Source of the DNA: Dillenia suffruticosa | Taxonomy: Eukaryota; Streptophyta; Magnoliopsida; Dilleniales; Dilleniaceae | Reading direction: 5' to 3' | DNA length: 64,000 bases | Assembly: GCA_033439265.1 (NCBI GenBank) | Contig: JAVTVX010000002.1 | Coordinates: 13,002,174-13,066,173, forward strand | In this document: in pieces, positions 11,880 to 24,099 of the stretch | Layout: each line of letters starts with the position of its first letter | Numbering within the stretch: the first letter of the stretch is position 1 | Notes under the pieces: generated by a model | The model's database searches: none | What the model was told of the DNA's origin: nothing | The model's input: only the letters and a program-made list of their open reading frames with translations | Program-made: the position numbers and the translations under genes

Positions 11880-12371
11880 GAGGAGTACTATTCACAAGTG
11901 CTATAGTAGTACTTTTTCTACAATAGGATCTTTTCTTTTTTATTAACTAAATTAGGTTCTATTTTTGATGTTTAGTTATTCAGGAAGTCCTGTATTTTTT
12001 TTATTAACAGTTTTAACTTAGGATTATTTAGTAGTTTCTAAATTTTAGTCATGGTAGTAGTTTCTATTTCCTTAAGACTAATTGTCTATTTATAAGCTTG
12101 TAACTTTATCATGAAGCAAGTTGAATAAGAAGTTCAGTTTCCAACATAATTGCTTTGAGTTCTCTCAAATCTTAGGTGTGATGCTTTCTTGCGCCAGGCA
12201 TCATGCCTAAGAATCCACTATCATGATGCTAGTAACTCTATCCTCTTTCTTCTCTTCTATTGTTATCTTCCTTTAAATTTACTTGCTGCAGTTTGCTTCC
12301 AGAGAAAGTATTTACAGATTTTTATCATATTAAGCTTCCTAATTTCTTTGCCCTAAAATCCTCTAAAGTCA
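11880..12371 (+). mobile_element. Possible solo LTR (fossil)
   Basis: A block inside the unresolved middle of the MUN pseudogene has LTR-like order: TATA-type CTATTTATAAG near 12086, a following stretch like an R region, then a pyrimidine-rich end finishing CCTACATCA. I found no second copy, no primer site and no matching flanking duplication, so limits and identity are tentative. Confidence 0.3.
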
Positions 12372-15300
12372 TCCTACATCACTAACACCATATGATAATT
12401 CCCATACAAACCTGCAATACAAGTAGGAGCAGTAGAAGAAGATGTTCATCAAATCATTACTCAAACAGAGCATCTTTATATGCCATCAAGAAAACAAGCA
12501 TTTTTTTATCTAGTTACAACATTTTTCAACCAAGGCATCTCAGCAATTTACTTCACAATATATATTGAATACCTGTTGAAAAAGCACCCATCCGAACATT
12601 GCATTGTGTATTTTCTGCATGATGCCAAAAAATTGACCAGGTCAACTTTGCAAGTGCCATAATTTCATCACCCACCTGTCATAGATCACAAGATCACTTA
12701 AATATCACTTAGGAATGTAGATAGCACAAATTGCAGAAGACCTTTAACAATAGAAATGAAAGAACAGACTGGATAAAAATACCTCTATGAGCTGGCATTC
12801 TTCAAGAATGTCAAAAGGACCAAAAAGTAGTTTTTTTGTAAATCCTGATGTTCAAGCCATAACCAGCAGTCCAGTAGCAAGTTTCACCTTCGAGACCAAA
12901 TTGGGTGGACAACAAGGACATCCGTGAGACAATCACTTTTATTGTTGATAGGACATCATCATGCTCAGAAGGGGACATTGTAGCATCCCAGTCCTGAATA
13001 ACACAACGAATGCAGAGCTCAATAAATGAAAATGTTCAACTTGGTATAAAGAAACAGAAATAAAATTTAATTAGGTTTTCTCAAGTAATAATAACAAAAG
13101 GTAAAATGTTCTAACCCTTCACTTTTGATTTTAGAAAGAGAAGTTCTAACAGTTTCAAAGTCGGCTTACAAAGAATTAGCACGACAGGTAAGTTCTTCAA
13201 GAAGATTCGCCTGCAGTGAAATGTTCAAAAAGGAAAATAACCTGAAAATGATATACCAGATTTTCTGACCAAAATTGTCTAGAAACAACATATTTCTGGT
13301 AATTTAAAGCTATGAAATGAGCTACCCTATTGAAAAATCCAAATATAACATTTAGAAAACAGTGAGAATTAATTTTACTAACTTACTATGCCTCATCACT
13401 AGTCTCAAGCCCAAGTAGAGAAGAAAGAGATGAGGGAAAGAAAGATGTCAAGGGAAGAAAAGACCCAGTGCAAAATAAAACAAGGACAGTTCTTGAAAGG
13501 TACATATTTTCTTTTGGGAGAAGGGAAAACAATGTGAGGCTCCGTTTGTTTTCCAAAAAATAACTTTCTGGGAAATATTTCCCCTGTTTTTGATGTTTGT
13601 TTGCTATGAAAAATTTGGTCAGTGAAAAAAAAAATGCCTTCAATCAGATGAAATGTTGCCCTCAGCTTTTCTAAAGCAGAAGTCTCTCCCTCTCTCTCTC
13701 ACTTTGTACCACTTCCACAAAATAGGGTTTTCATTTCCTCTAGAAGTTTCTCAATCTAGCAACTGTTTCTCATCTTCATTGCAATTAGAACAAACCCCTC
13801 TTGCTCAAATTTTTCTGCCTCAAAAGTTTGGACCTAAGAATTGCTAAATTTCAATGGATTTAAACACACTTCATTTCATCAGTGCCTATGTAAATTCTAG
13901 AAGCAATAAAGGTGTGATTGATGGCAATGAAGTGGCCCAGTTGATCTAGAAGCAATAGTGGTGGGATTCTGATAGTGGCAAAGGGAAGAGCAATCGCCTA
14001 AGCCTTTTAAGCCAAAATATGAAGATCCACATGTTAATAAAGCCAAAAATGACAAAAGTATTGAGCAGTGATTACCATGATCACACAATAGAGACAAAAG
14101 TTGTATAAGTTTATGATGACATGATACCAAAATTTGTGGCAACAGTGATTATGCAATATGACAGTGGCTTGCTCAGGCATTACATAACCACCTACAACTA
14201 AACTTGGTTTTACAAAGCCTGCATATAGTAGAAAAATTGATGCCTAAGCAACCATGCTCTTGGCATTTTTTTCCCCTACTAAAGGCTCACATAAATAATA
14301 CAAAGATGAGATCATCACCTGTCTCTTCTTCCACTGCATATATGCCTTCTCATGCAGAAAATCAGCCCTTGACATCCCAGTTAAGAATCCCAATGAGATA
14401 AGAGGGATATAATAGGTCCAGTTGCAATCCTTGAAACAAACTGCATCATTGTTCGCCTAATACAAACATCCATTGCCTCTGAATTCTGGAAAATATTATG
14501 CAGCCAATGACAGAGAACATGTACCACCAATAAGAGCTCAACAAAATTAGATATGCCAGCATTATCAAGTATGAGGGTGGCAATATATCTTTCTTTGTCA
14601 TGCTTATATTGAATTAAAGGTTGGGTATAACAACCATACAGATCAACATGAATATGAGATTAGCTTGTACCAAAATCTAGAACATGGATTGCTTACTACA
14701 TGCCTAACACAACAACATGCCTATTCTGTTTGCTTCTATAAGTCAAGCTGGCTAGCCTTATCTCTTTTGCTTACGTAAAACAATGCCAGATTTACCTGCC
14801 ACATGAAGCTTTCTTAAATGTTACGTGGTGAACATTGAAAAAACTACTTGCACTCCTCCCTCCCATATAACCAACTTCTGAAATCGGAATATCATTTATA
14901 AAAAAAATCATGCCAACTAAGAGACAAAATGCGTTTGGATCAGAAGTGTTCACCAAATACATTTGAAATAATCACATCAAAAAAGCATGCTGCTTTTATG
15001 AGGGCAAGTTAACCAACACCACCCAACTTACATTTTTCATGTTGTTGTTCATATCAACATGTCATCGGTCTGCAATGAATCTCAAGAAAGACTTAAGTGC
15101 CATGAATCTCTAGCACTAGTTAACTCATTCCTCATTTCTACATTAGCAGCACCATTTCGACAGAAGAAATATCTACATACCCACAAGTATAAAAGGTTCA
15201 CTGTCAAACCTCCAGTCAAGATCAAGCTTATTAGTGGATAATGATTTGAATACAAAATCAGGGTTTAAGTTCACAAGAATAGCGTCTATGCTGCTAAAAA

Positions 15301-15828
15301 AATAACAAATTTCATGGTGTCTCAAACAAAACTAAACTAAATATCAGCATACATTTGTTAATTGCTCTATTTTCCTATGGAATTATAATTGCTATCATTT
15401 AAAGCAATCGCATTGTTGAAAGGAGGTCATAGTTCAGACAGCAACATATCTGCAATCTATCAGAAATACTCATGCTGCAACAAGGTGATGCAATCATAGT
15501 GAAAAGGGGAATTGCAAGATTGCCTGCATTTGAACGCAGATTGTGTCAAGCAACTCTGAATGTCTCCCTAGAGATTCGGGCTGAGACTGCATATCATTTT
15601 TACTCTCCAAACCTGACAAAAATTTAGATTTAGAACTCTTTCCTTTCTTTCTATCTTCAACAGAATATACTTCAAACCTAAACAAGTTTAAAAGGAAAGA
15701 AGACACAGCTGAAAACAAAAACACAAAGCAGTACAGAAGGCATTAACTGATGCATCAGACTGGAGATAGCAATACTGGGAACAAAAGATAAGCATATAGA
15801 AATCAGTAATATATGAAAAGATACAACT

Positions 15829-15872
15829 GCACACACACGCACACACACGCACACACACGCACACACACACAA
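15829..15872. repeat. (CA)n microsatellite with CG interruptions
   Basis: ACACACACGC repeated about four times, seen directly. It lies in the intron between two MUN pseudogene exons. The hydrophobic Cys/Val frames through it are artefacts. Confidence 0.9.
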
Positions 15873-16140
15873 ACACATAGAAAGAGAAGTTACCCATACA
15901 AAACTACAGACGCAAGCAGTATTTCATAATCTGATTCCCTCAAGTCATCTTCTGACAATCTTCAAGTATCCCAAAACTATGTATCAGATTACTCAAAACA
16001 GAAAGTCCAAAACGAAAATGAGAAAAAAGAAACGGGCAACACAGACATCAATGGCATACACTGAAAAAGAATGGCGATGGCTTCTCCCACTTTTCAAGAT
16101 ATATATAAAATAATAACTGAATTTGGCCAATAGCTGTACC

Positions 16141-16614
16141 TGTTGAATTGTGCAAAACAAATGCATAAAATACTTTGAATAAAAATTCAGAATATCATTG
16201 ATATTTTGAGAGAATTTGCATACAACTTGTGAGCATTTTTTCATGCCTTCAAAGAGCCACTAGAAGCCCTATTTATAGAGAAAGAGGAGAGAGAGAGCTA
16301 AAGAGAAAAAAGAGAATGGAGAGGGCACTGCCCTCTCCTTTTCTGGCCATTGGGGCTGTCCCCAACGGCTAGATTTTACTAGCCGTTGGGGGCAGACCCA
16401 ACAGCTCCTTGAAGGAGCTGATGGGGCCCTTTATGGGCCCCTTTGAGATGAAAAAGTCTGGGTCCTATAGGACCCAGCAGATGCCCACAGGCTGAGCCCA
16501 TTTAGGGCCCAATTTGGGTCCCTAAATGGACTGGACAGACTCGACTTAAAACAGGAAAAATCTGTCCCTTTGATGGCTTACAAAGAGAATCCCTAATTCT
16601 CCTTCATTTCAACA
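16141..16614 (-). repeat. Copia 3' LTR
   Basis: 474-bp long terminal repeat, near-identical to 20476-20939. It contains five consecutive perfect or near-perfect hairpins between about 16321 and 16482, described under findings. A Copia purine tract abuts its right side. Confidence 0.95.
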
Positions 16615-19600
16615 CTCCCCCTCAAGTTGGGCGTATATATATCTATAACGCCTAAGTTGTCCATATTTTTGAGGATGTGTTTTGCGGTTCCCGACTTGGT
16701 GAGATTATCAGCAACTTGATGATCACTCCTTTTAAAGCTAGGAGTGATGAGCTTTTCTTCAATCTTTTGTCTCACAAAGCGACAATCTACCTCAATGTGC
16801 TTTGTTCTTTCATGAAAAATCGGGTTTGAAATTATGTGAATTGCCGATTGATTATCACAATGAAGATGAATAGGGGTTGAGACGGAGAATCCAAATTCTT
16901 CAATAAGAGCCCTTAACCAAACTATCTCGCTTGTTGCGGCCGCCATAGCTCTATACTCTGTCTCAACACTTGACCTTGATTCTATATGTTTTTTGCTCTT
17001 CCATGCCACTAGATTTCCTCCAACAAACATGCAATACCCTGAGGTAAATCGTCTATTTTCCGAATCTCCGGCCCAATCCGCATCACAATAACCTATAATT
17101 TCTGAGTTGCCATTTTCCTTCATCCAAATTTCCATGTCTGGAGTGCCTTTTAGGTAATGGAGAATCCTTTCTGCAGCTCTCCAATGCTTTTTCTTTGGCT
17201 TGAGCATGTGTTGGCTTACTTGACTCACGGCGAATGAAATGTCCAGCCGGGTTATGGTAAGATAGATCAACCTCCCTATAAGGCTTTGATATCTTTGTTC
17301 ATCTTCAAACTCTTTATCATCATCCTTGAGACCGTAAGAGGAGCTGATGGCACTACATGCGCGCTTGGCACCTAACTTCCATGTTTCCTGCAAAAGATCA
17401 AACGCATATTTTCTTTATGATAAAACAAGCTCATTTGAACAATAGGTAAGTTCTATCCTTAATACTTTAGTTTTCCTAAATCTTTAATGTCAAATTTTGT
17501 TTGGAGAAATTTTCTAATTTAGTTGATCAAATTTAAATCATTTCCGATTATGGTTATGTCATCTACGAAAACTAACACAACGATAATTTTTCCATCTTGC
17601 CTTTTAACAAAGAGAGATGTATCGCTATTGTATTTCTTAAAATTATGATTGAGAAGAGTAGTGCTAAGTTTTGCGTACCAAACTCTTGGAGATTGTTTGA
17701 GCTCATAAATTGCTTTCTTTAGTTTGCAAACTTTGTTGTTATGATGAGAAAACCCCGGATAAATTTCCATATATACTTCTTCTTCTAGGTCCCCTTGGAG
17801 AAATGCGTTTGTTACATCCATTTGGAACATTAGCCAAGAGTGATTAATTGCAAGAGACAATAAGACCCGAATTGTGTTCATCTTGGCCACCGGTGCATAT
17901 GTCTCTTTGTAATCTACTCCATATGCTTGAGTGAAACCCTTTATCACTAATCTTGCCTTGTATTTATCAATGCTTCCATCACTCTTATGTTTGATCTTAT
18001 AAACTCATTTGCATCCCACAACTTTCTTTCCTTTTGGAAGTAATGATATTTCCCATGTCCCATTCTTAGTTAAGGCATCTAGCTCATACTTCATGGCTTA
18101 GACCCATTGAGGATGATGTTTGGCTTCTTCAAAGGTTCTAGACTCTTGATGTTGATCTATGTTTCTTATGAAAGCTTGGTGGCTCAAGAAAACATGTGAG
18201 GTGGTATAATAGTCACAAATTAGATATCTTTGACTCATCCACTCCAATGGAGGAAGTCTAAGCCTTGTTGATCTTCGAAGAGGAGGCGGAGATGCATCCG
18301 GTTCTTCCATGGCTTGGTCGGATGTCTCTTCTTCCACTATTTGTTGTTCTCCCCCTGAGGTAGATGTTGGTTCCTCTTCATTGTTTTAAGAGTGGGCCGT
18401 ATCTTGGGAACCATTTCTTTCGTCAATTTGAGAGGGTGGTAGGTATGGTAGAACTAGGAAGTCCCTAGTTTTTGTTGGAGCATTTTCCTTGGGTGCTTCT
18501 TGTGTCTCCTTTCCTGAAAAGAAAAACTCTTTTTCTACAAATATCATATTCTTAGATGTGTATGTTCTATTAGTTATAGGATCATAACATCTATAACCCT
18601 TTTCAAGTGATGCATAACCTAGGAATAAGCATTTTCTACCTCTATAATCTAATTTGTCCCTAAATTGTGAGAGAATGTGAATATAACATGTACACCCAAA
18701 AACTCTAAAATGTGAGATCCTTGTTTTTCTTCTTAAGAGGACTTCTAATGGTGACAAGCCCTTTAAAATTTCAGTGGGCATTAAGTTCATCACATGGATT
18801 GCAGTTCTAACCACATCACACCAAAATTTCTTTGGGACATTGGCATGGATCATCATAGCTCTTGTGATTTCTAATATATGTCTATTTTTTCTTTCGGCCA
18901 TCCCATTTTGTTGGGGTGTGTAAACACATGACATTTGATGAAGGATCCCATTGTTTCTTAGGAAGCTTTCAAATTTGTGGCTTATGTATTCTCCACCATG
19001 ATCTGTTCTAAGGACCTTAATTTTGGCATTGTATAAGTTGGTCATATATTTGAAATAGCTTTTGAGTGCCTCAAAAGCTTGATCCTTGGAATGTAAAAGG
19101 TATATCCATGTGTACCTAGTTTTTTTGTCAATAAATGTGATAAAATATTTGTATCCTAGATGTGACATGATAGGGGAAGTTCAAATGTCCAAATGTACTA
19201 GTTCAAAGGGAGAGATATACTTGCTTTCTGAACTAAGGTAAGTGGTTCTTGTTTCTTTCCCTAATATACATGCTTCACAAGGCTTGTTTTCAATGATCAA
19301 ATTTGGAAGAAGAAGTTTCAATGCCTTATTGTATAGATGTCCTAGTCATGCATGCCAAAGTGAAGCATCATCATTAATGTGGGCATGAGTGCATAATGCT
19401 CTTGATGTAAGTAATATAGGCCTCCTTTTTGAGTTCCTCTGCCAATCAATTGATTTGTCTTTGGATCATGAAATATGACTGTGTCCGAATCAAAGGTGGC
19501 CCTACACCCTTGATCCTTTTTGATCTTGCTAATAGACAAAAGATCGGAAGTAAGTTGGGGAACAAATGAAGCACTTGTAGATTTTCCAAAAATTTCAACT

Positions 19601-20475
19601 TCTCCCATTTGTTTTACTTCTAGATTTTGTCCATTAGCAACACGCAGTACCCTTTGGTTAGGGAGCTTTTTAAAACGTTTGATTTTTCTCCTTTCCCTAA
19701 TCATGTGATTATCAGTTCCGGAATCTATGAGAAATTTTTCAGAGTTTAAAGAAGAGATAGGGTTTTGATTGTTACCATCTATGTGCGCTAAATGTTAACA
19801 CCTTTTCAAGTGAATATCCGGTCAATCTTGAAAGGCTGCACATTGATAAACACTTCCGGTCACCACGGAAGCATAAGATCTTCTTTGTTGAGCTGATTCA
19901 TGAAGCCCCTTTAGGCACTCATCTGCCTTTGCTTGGAGATCAGTGCATTCGGCCATCATAGAGACTGAAATTTGATCTTTTGCTTGTGAGCTAAATAGGG
20001 ATAGAACTTGAGAGATATGTCTTTCTTTTTGGGCCGGCTGTTGTAGATCTTTTATGCACTCATTTAGCTTGATTTGAAACTCATCACACTTGGCTCTTAT
20101 TGATGATAAAGGATCTGCATAGTGTGCAGCAGCTTGGTGGCCGGATTTGAGAGGAATGGATGCATTTTGTTGCTGCTCCATTGTAGCAGCGAAGACTTTC
20201 CCTCCATTCAGAATTTGGTTTTGATTTTGAGGCATTTTGGATACCTTTATTTGCTGAATGGCGACCTTTATTTCTTCATAATGTGGAAGCGCTTTTATAT
20301 TTGGGGTGTCTTGATGCAACTTCCACCATAACTCCAAGAATTTGAATACTCCAAATGGCTCTTTCAAAAGGAGGCTTAAATCATCGCATAAATTTGGCAA
20401 TTTTTGTATGATATCTACCCAATTTGAGTGATTTTTGGTGTTGAGAAGATGGAGTATTGCCTGCTCTGATACCAT

Positions 20476-20939
20476 ATTGAATTGTGCAAAACAAATGTAC
20501 AAAATTCTTTGAATAAAAATTCAGAATATCATTGATATTTTGAGAGAATTTGCATACAACCTGTGAGCATTTTTTCATACCTTCAAAGAGCCACTAGAAG
20601 CCCTATTTATAGAGAAAGAGGAGAGAGAGAGCTAAAGAGAAAAAAAGAGAATGGAGAGGGCACTGCCCTCTCCTTTTCTGGCCATTGGGGCTGTCCCCAA
20701 CAGCTAGATTTTACTAGCCGTTGGGGGCAGACCCAACAGCTCCTTGTAGGAGCTGATGGGGCCCTTTATGGGCCCCTTTGAGATGAAAAAGTCTGGGGTC
20801 CTAAAGGACCCAGCAGATGCCCACAGGCTGAGCCCATTTAGGGCCCAATTTGGGTCCCTAAATACTGGACTTAAAACAGGAAAAATATGTCCCTTTGATG
20901 GCTTACGAAGAGGATCCCTGATTCTCCTTCATTTCAACA
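20476..20939 (-). repeat. Copia 5' LTR
   Basis: 464-bp copy of the repeat at 16141-16614. It is adjacent on the inside to the initiator-Met primer site, so it is the 5' LTR of a minus-strand element. On its right side it touches the MUN pseudogene exon at 20944-21189. Confidence 0.95.
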
Positions 20940-22222
20940 GTACCCAGGACAGGTAAACCAAATGATGAAATATTCATATCTTCCACATGGGCTACCGGTT
21001 TAGTTGTTGGAATTGCATTTTGATCTTCATGCCTATCTTCAACCGAAGGTTCAAACAGACCAGGAGAAGATGAAGCATGATGAGTGAACGGGTTCATAAT
21101 AACAGGAGGCACCCTACGATAAGGAGGAGACCCGGAAGCATCTGGGTCAGAGAGAAAAAAAAATAGGCATTTCCTAATTCAGACTTGGTCTGCAAAATAT
21201 GATATAGTAAAAGTTAATCATGTGTGAACAGAAAAGGACAACCTAAATTAAGCATAACTGTGGTAGGAATTGCACCAAGTGTTATTGCTAACAAGCACTC
21301 ATACTTATGACCTTAACTTATATGTCTTCTCTGACTCCAAGTGGAAAATCTTGTTCCAAAATAAATTGAATCAAAGGATACAATTCAAACAAACTAAACT
21401 CGTATTTTGTCTCCTCATTCCTTAAACAAGCTCAAACCTAGCTTCTTTGCTAAATAAACAAGCTCCAGCCCAGCTTGTTAGCGAACAACTATGTTCCTTA
21501 GCTAACTACATTCATATACACCTCACTCATCCACTAGCTATTCAATGGGGACTCAGCGCTCACACATGATCCCACCACTATTTGTATAAACTAAGCAATT
21601 TTTATATATAAATTCATGTATTTAATTTGTCAAAGGTGATTGAACCAAATAATGAGAAGTAGCTCTCCCTATCCATAAACCCTTCCAACTCTAGTAGGGA
21701 TAGGGATAAAATCCAAAAGCTATGATACCATCTCAAGACATGTTTACCAGCTAAACTATCCAACACCCACTTAAAATACTATGAAAAATCAAATAAGCAG
21801 ACAACCCAAAATGAAAATTTACGAGAAAAAAAAAAAGGAAAACACAAGTGAAAACACAAATGTATCAGCAAAAAAAAAAACAATAATAATTAGTAATAAA
21901 CTCGTTAGTTACCATGATCGGATAATCCAGCTCCTCGAAATACCTTCTTGTAGCTTCAGCAACATCAACAACTCCTCCATCTTCAAAAATCAAGTCAAAA
22001 ATTTATAAAATGAATTAACAATAAACAAAGTTGTTAACATTAAAAATAAAAAAATGAGAAGGGTAATCTAAACGATACCGGAGTTGACACGTTCGAGGAC
22101 ATAATCAGTACTGAGAGTGTCAAGATCGATGGGACCACCACAAGGGTTTTGAATTTGTTTGATGGAATCAGAGGAGAGTATGAATTCGAGAAGCTTTCGA
22201 CGGTCACGACGATATCTCTGTA

Positions 22223-24099
22223 AAAGGTGCGTTGTGTCCGTACTCTACTAGGGTTTGTGAACTGAACTACTTACTACTCATCAACGTAGAGAGAGTTGAT
22301 TTTGAAAAAGCAACAAGACAGGAGCTGCCGAGCAAAGGAGGGACCATCCATCATGGATTTGGGGGAAGATTCAAACGCATAAAGATACAGAAACATTTTG
22401 TTCCGTGTTTATGCTTTTCCACATTTTTTTTTTTAAAACAAATTTTGATTTATAGAAAATTACTGGACCAGTAAACAAATAACTGAATAAATACCAAATA
22501 CGGACAAATAAATAAAATCAAATTCTTCATAATATAAATTTGTTTACACATTTTAATGTTACCATCATTAACTTCCTTTTTTTCTTTTTTTTTTTAATTT
22601 TTCTTTTTTTTTTGGGTTGGTAGGACATGCAACTCTTCAAATGAAGTGGATCATAAGTATTAATACATCAACAATAATAATTCAGGCCTGTCTCTGTAAT
22701 TTCGATTTGTAATTTTTCTATTGTTCATTGGATGTGGATACGGAAGGACGATGATTTTACTTTTCTTTTTTCTTTTTCTTTTTTAACCATTCTTCAGGCT
22801 TGTCTCTGTATTTTCTCCTCTTCTACCTCGTGTTTGATGGCGGCCACCCCTCTATCTTGTCTCTCCTCTTTGATTAACCCCCTTTCTCATCCAATTGAGA
22901 AAGAGAGTGAGAGAAAGGAAAGAGACGAACATGTTGGCAGTGAGGACACCAACAAGCATTAAGATCGAAAAGAAAAACGAGCGTGTGGGCCGAAGAAAGA
23001 GGAGAGAATATATGATATTTTTATGCAATAAAAGAAAGAAATGGGTAACATCATACTTCCACATCAATAAACAGTAAAAAATTACTAACCAGAACATAAC
23101 TTCCTTCGAGTATCAAGGACCGATTCCAACCAGCATCCATCATCCAAAAAAATAAAAAATAAATAAAAAAACGAAGAAAGAAAACCAGGAAAACGGCATA
23201 TGGCTGAAAAGGAAAAACAACTTGTTCCTCGTTATTTTTTTTGGTATTATAACCATTGATATTCGAAATTATATTCCGACAAATCTAATTCGAGACTTAC
23301 AATTACCCATTTAAGGAGATTACCCTCTCAACGTAGTTTTTTTCATACCTAATTCGTGAATCAAACCGGAAAACTTGGTCCTCATTATTTGACAGCACAC
23401 CAAGTGTTTGCTTGCAACCTGATAATATTAAAGCGCCAAGGGTCCGTACTCACCATTAAGTGACTAGGCATCGGAGTGAGTATACCATGTCTAGTTCTTG
23501 CAGAGAGCCATGCATCGGATGGCACATGGCATTACCTAACATATGGAAAAGAACAAGATGAATTCATGGTAAATCCACCATATTTACAAGTACGGTAAGA
23601 AATTCAAATTAACCATAGATCCACACTTACCCAAGTGAAAGCGGTGTCTGTACAGAGGCATCGTCAAAATACGCCATCAAGCACTGATAATCTAGGTGAA
23701 ACATTGAGAAGTAAGATAGTTCACAAAAGTGAAGCATTTAGTACAGAGGCTGAATCAGACACAACCAAACTGTTATCTCCAAACTACATTAAGGCCAATA
23801 TGAACAGCTTTAGTTTACAGTTTACAATCTGTTATCCAAAAAAATGTAAAAGAGATAAACAAGGATAGGCTTGGGATCGAAAAGAGCTGACAGGCAGTTT
23901 ACACACAGCTATGGAGACTAAGGCAACAAAAGCATGAGCACTACCCAAGTGCACAAGTCCTCAGGGAAGCCATGGCAAGAATTAGGCACAAGAATACGCT
24001 GCAATACAATATCACAAGAACTTGTATCAACACACACTGCATAACCAGAATCTCCTGCTAACATGAATGTGTGCTGAGCCAGGACAATCCCATGAAGTT
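22223..24099. other. Intergenic between MUN pseudogene and RING ligase gene
   Basis: The two minus-strand genes are separated by about 1.9 kb. It contains T-rich runs (22425-22435, 22577-22612) and A-rich patches but no supported gene. The last few hundred bases before 24100 are probably 3' untranslated sequence of the RING gene, since they are less AT-skewed and directly follow its stop codon in transcription order. Confidence 0.5.

Larger units (their letters stand above)
16136..20944 (-). mobile_element. Ty1/Copia LTR retrotransposon (fossil), nearly full length
   Basis: Bounded by the 5-bp duplication GTACC at 16136-16140 and 20940-20944. The 3' LTR is 16141-16614 and the 5' LTR 20476-20939 (element reads on the minus strand), with TGTTGAA..TTCAACA ends. 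Primer site TGGTATCAGAGC lies next to the 5' LTR (plus 20464-20475) and a purine tract CTTGAGGGGGAG next to the 3' LTR. Parts in Copia order: an unusual gag region (~19820-20470), pre-integrase region (~19340-19700), integrase with HMSCVYTPQQNG (~18390-19170), reverse transcriptase with MDVTNAFLQGDL and FVDD (~17520-17950), RNase H (~16600-17390). It is broken, with a handful of interruptions. The LTRs differ at about 13 substitutions in about 455 aligned bases plus a few indels, near 3 percent, suggesting roughly one to a few million years. Confidence 0.93.
5122..22222 (-). pseudogene. MUN-domain (DUF810, UNC13-like) protein pseudogene, At4g11670/PATROL1 family
   Basis: The family consists of plant MUN proteins; PATROL1 tethers vesicles that deliver a proton pump to the plasma membrane. 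Exons read on minus strand: 22079-~22222 (LLQRYRRDRRKLLEF), 21913-21980, 20944-21189, 15894-~15962 (DDLRES), 15524-15677 (SVEDRKKGKSSK, LGRHSELLD), 14319-14485, ~13120-13210, 12783-12993, 12573-12675, 10857-10974 (TVDQFFGMNLPM), 10351-10520, 9742-9894, 9298-~9436, 8621-8728 (GTKVVFWDLRDSFL), 8425-~8514, 6572-6667, 6311-6494 (TLIRVLCHKKD), 5122-5282. Middle exons between 10975 and 12572 were not found. Damage: frame changes in the T-run at ~21165, at ~14425, in an A-run at ~12830, at ~12610 and ~6440; an in-frame TAA at ~13165; a LINE tail in exon 9742-9894; no clear start ATG. Introns are retained, so it is a decayed gene copy and not a processed one. A functional paralogue is probably elsewhere. 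Confidence 0.85.

Noticed and set aside
13540-13640. Sequence like the GTTTGTTTTCC ends of hAT-type miniature elements
   Set aside because: I could not find the matching inverted end or an 8-bp duplication.
15678-15897. Cys/Val-rich hydrophobic frames that look like a small membrane protein
   Set aside because: They are translations of the CA microsatellite and neighbouring intron sequence; no start context or homology.
20563-20956. Plus-strand frames across the right Copia LTR and flank
   Set aside because: They are antisense reads of the LTR hairpin region.
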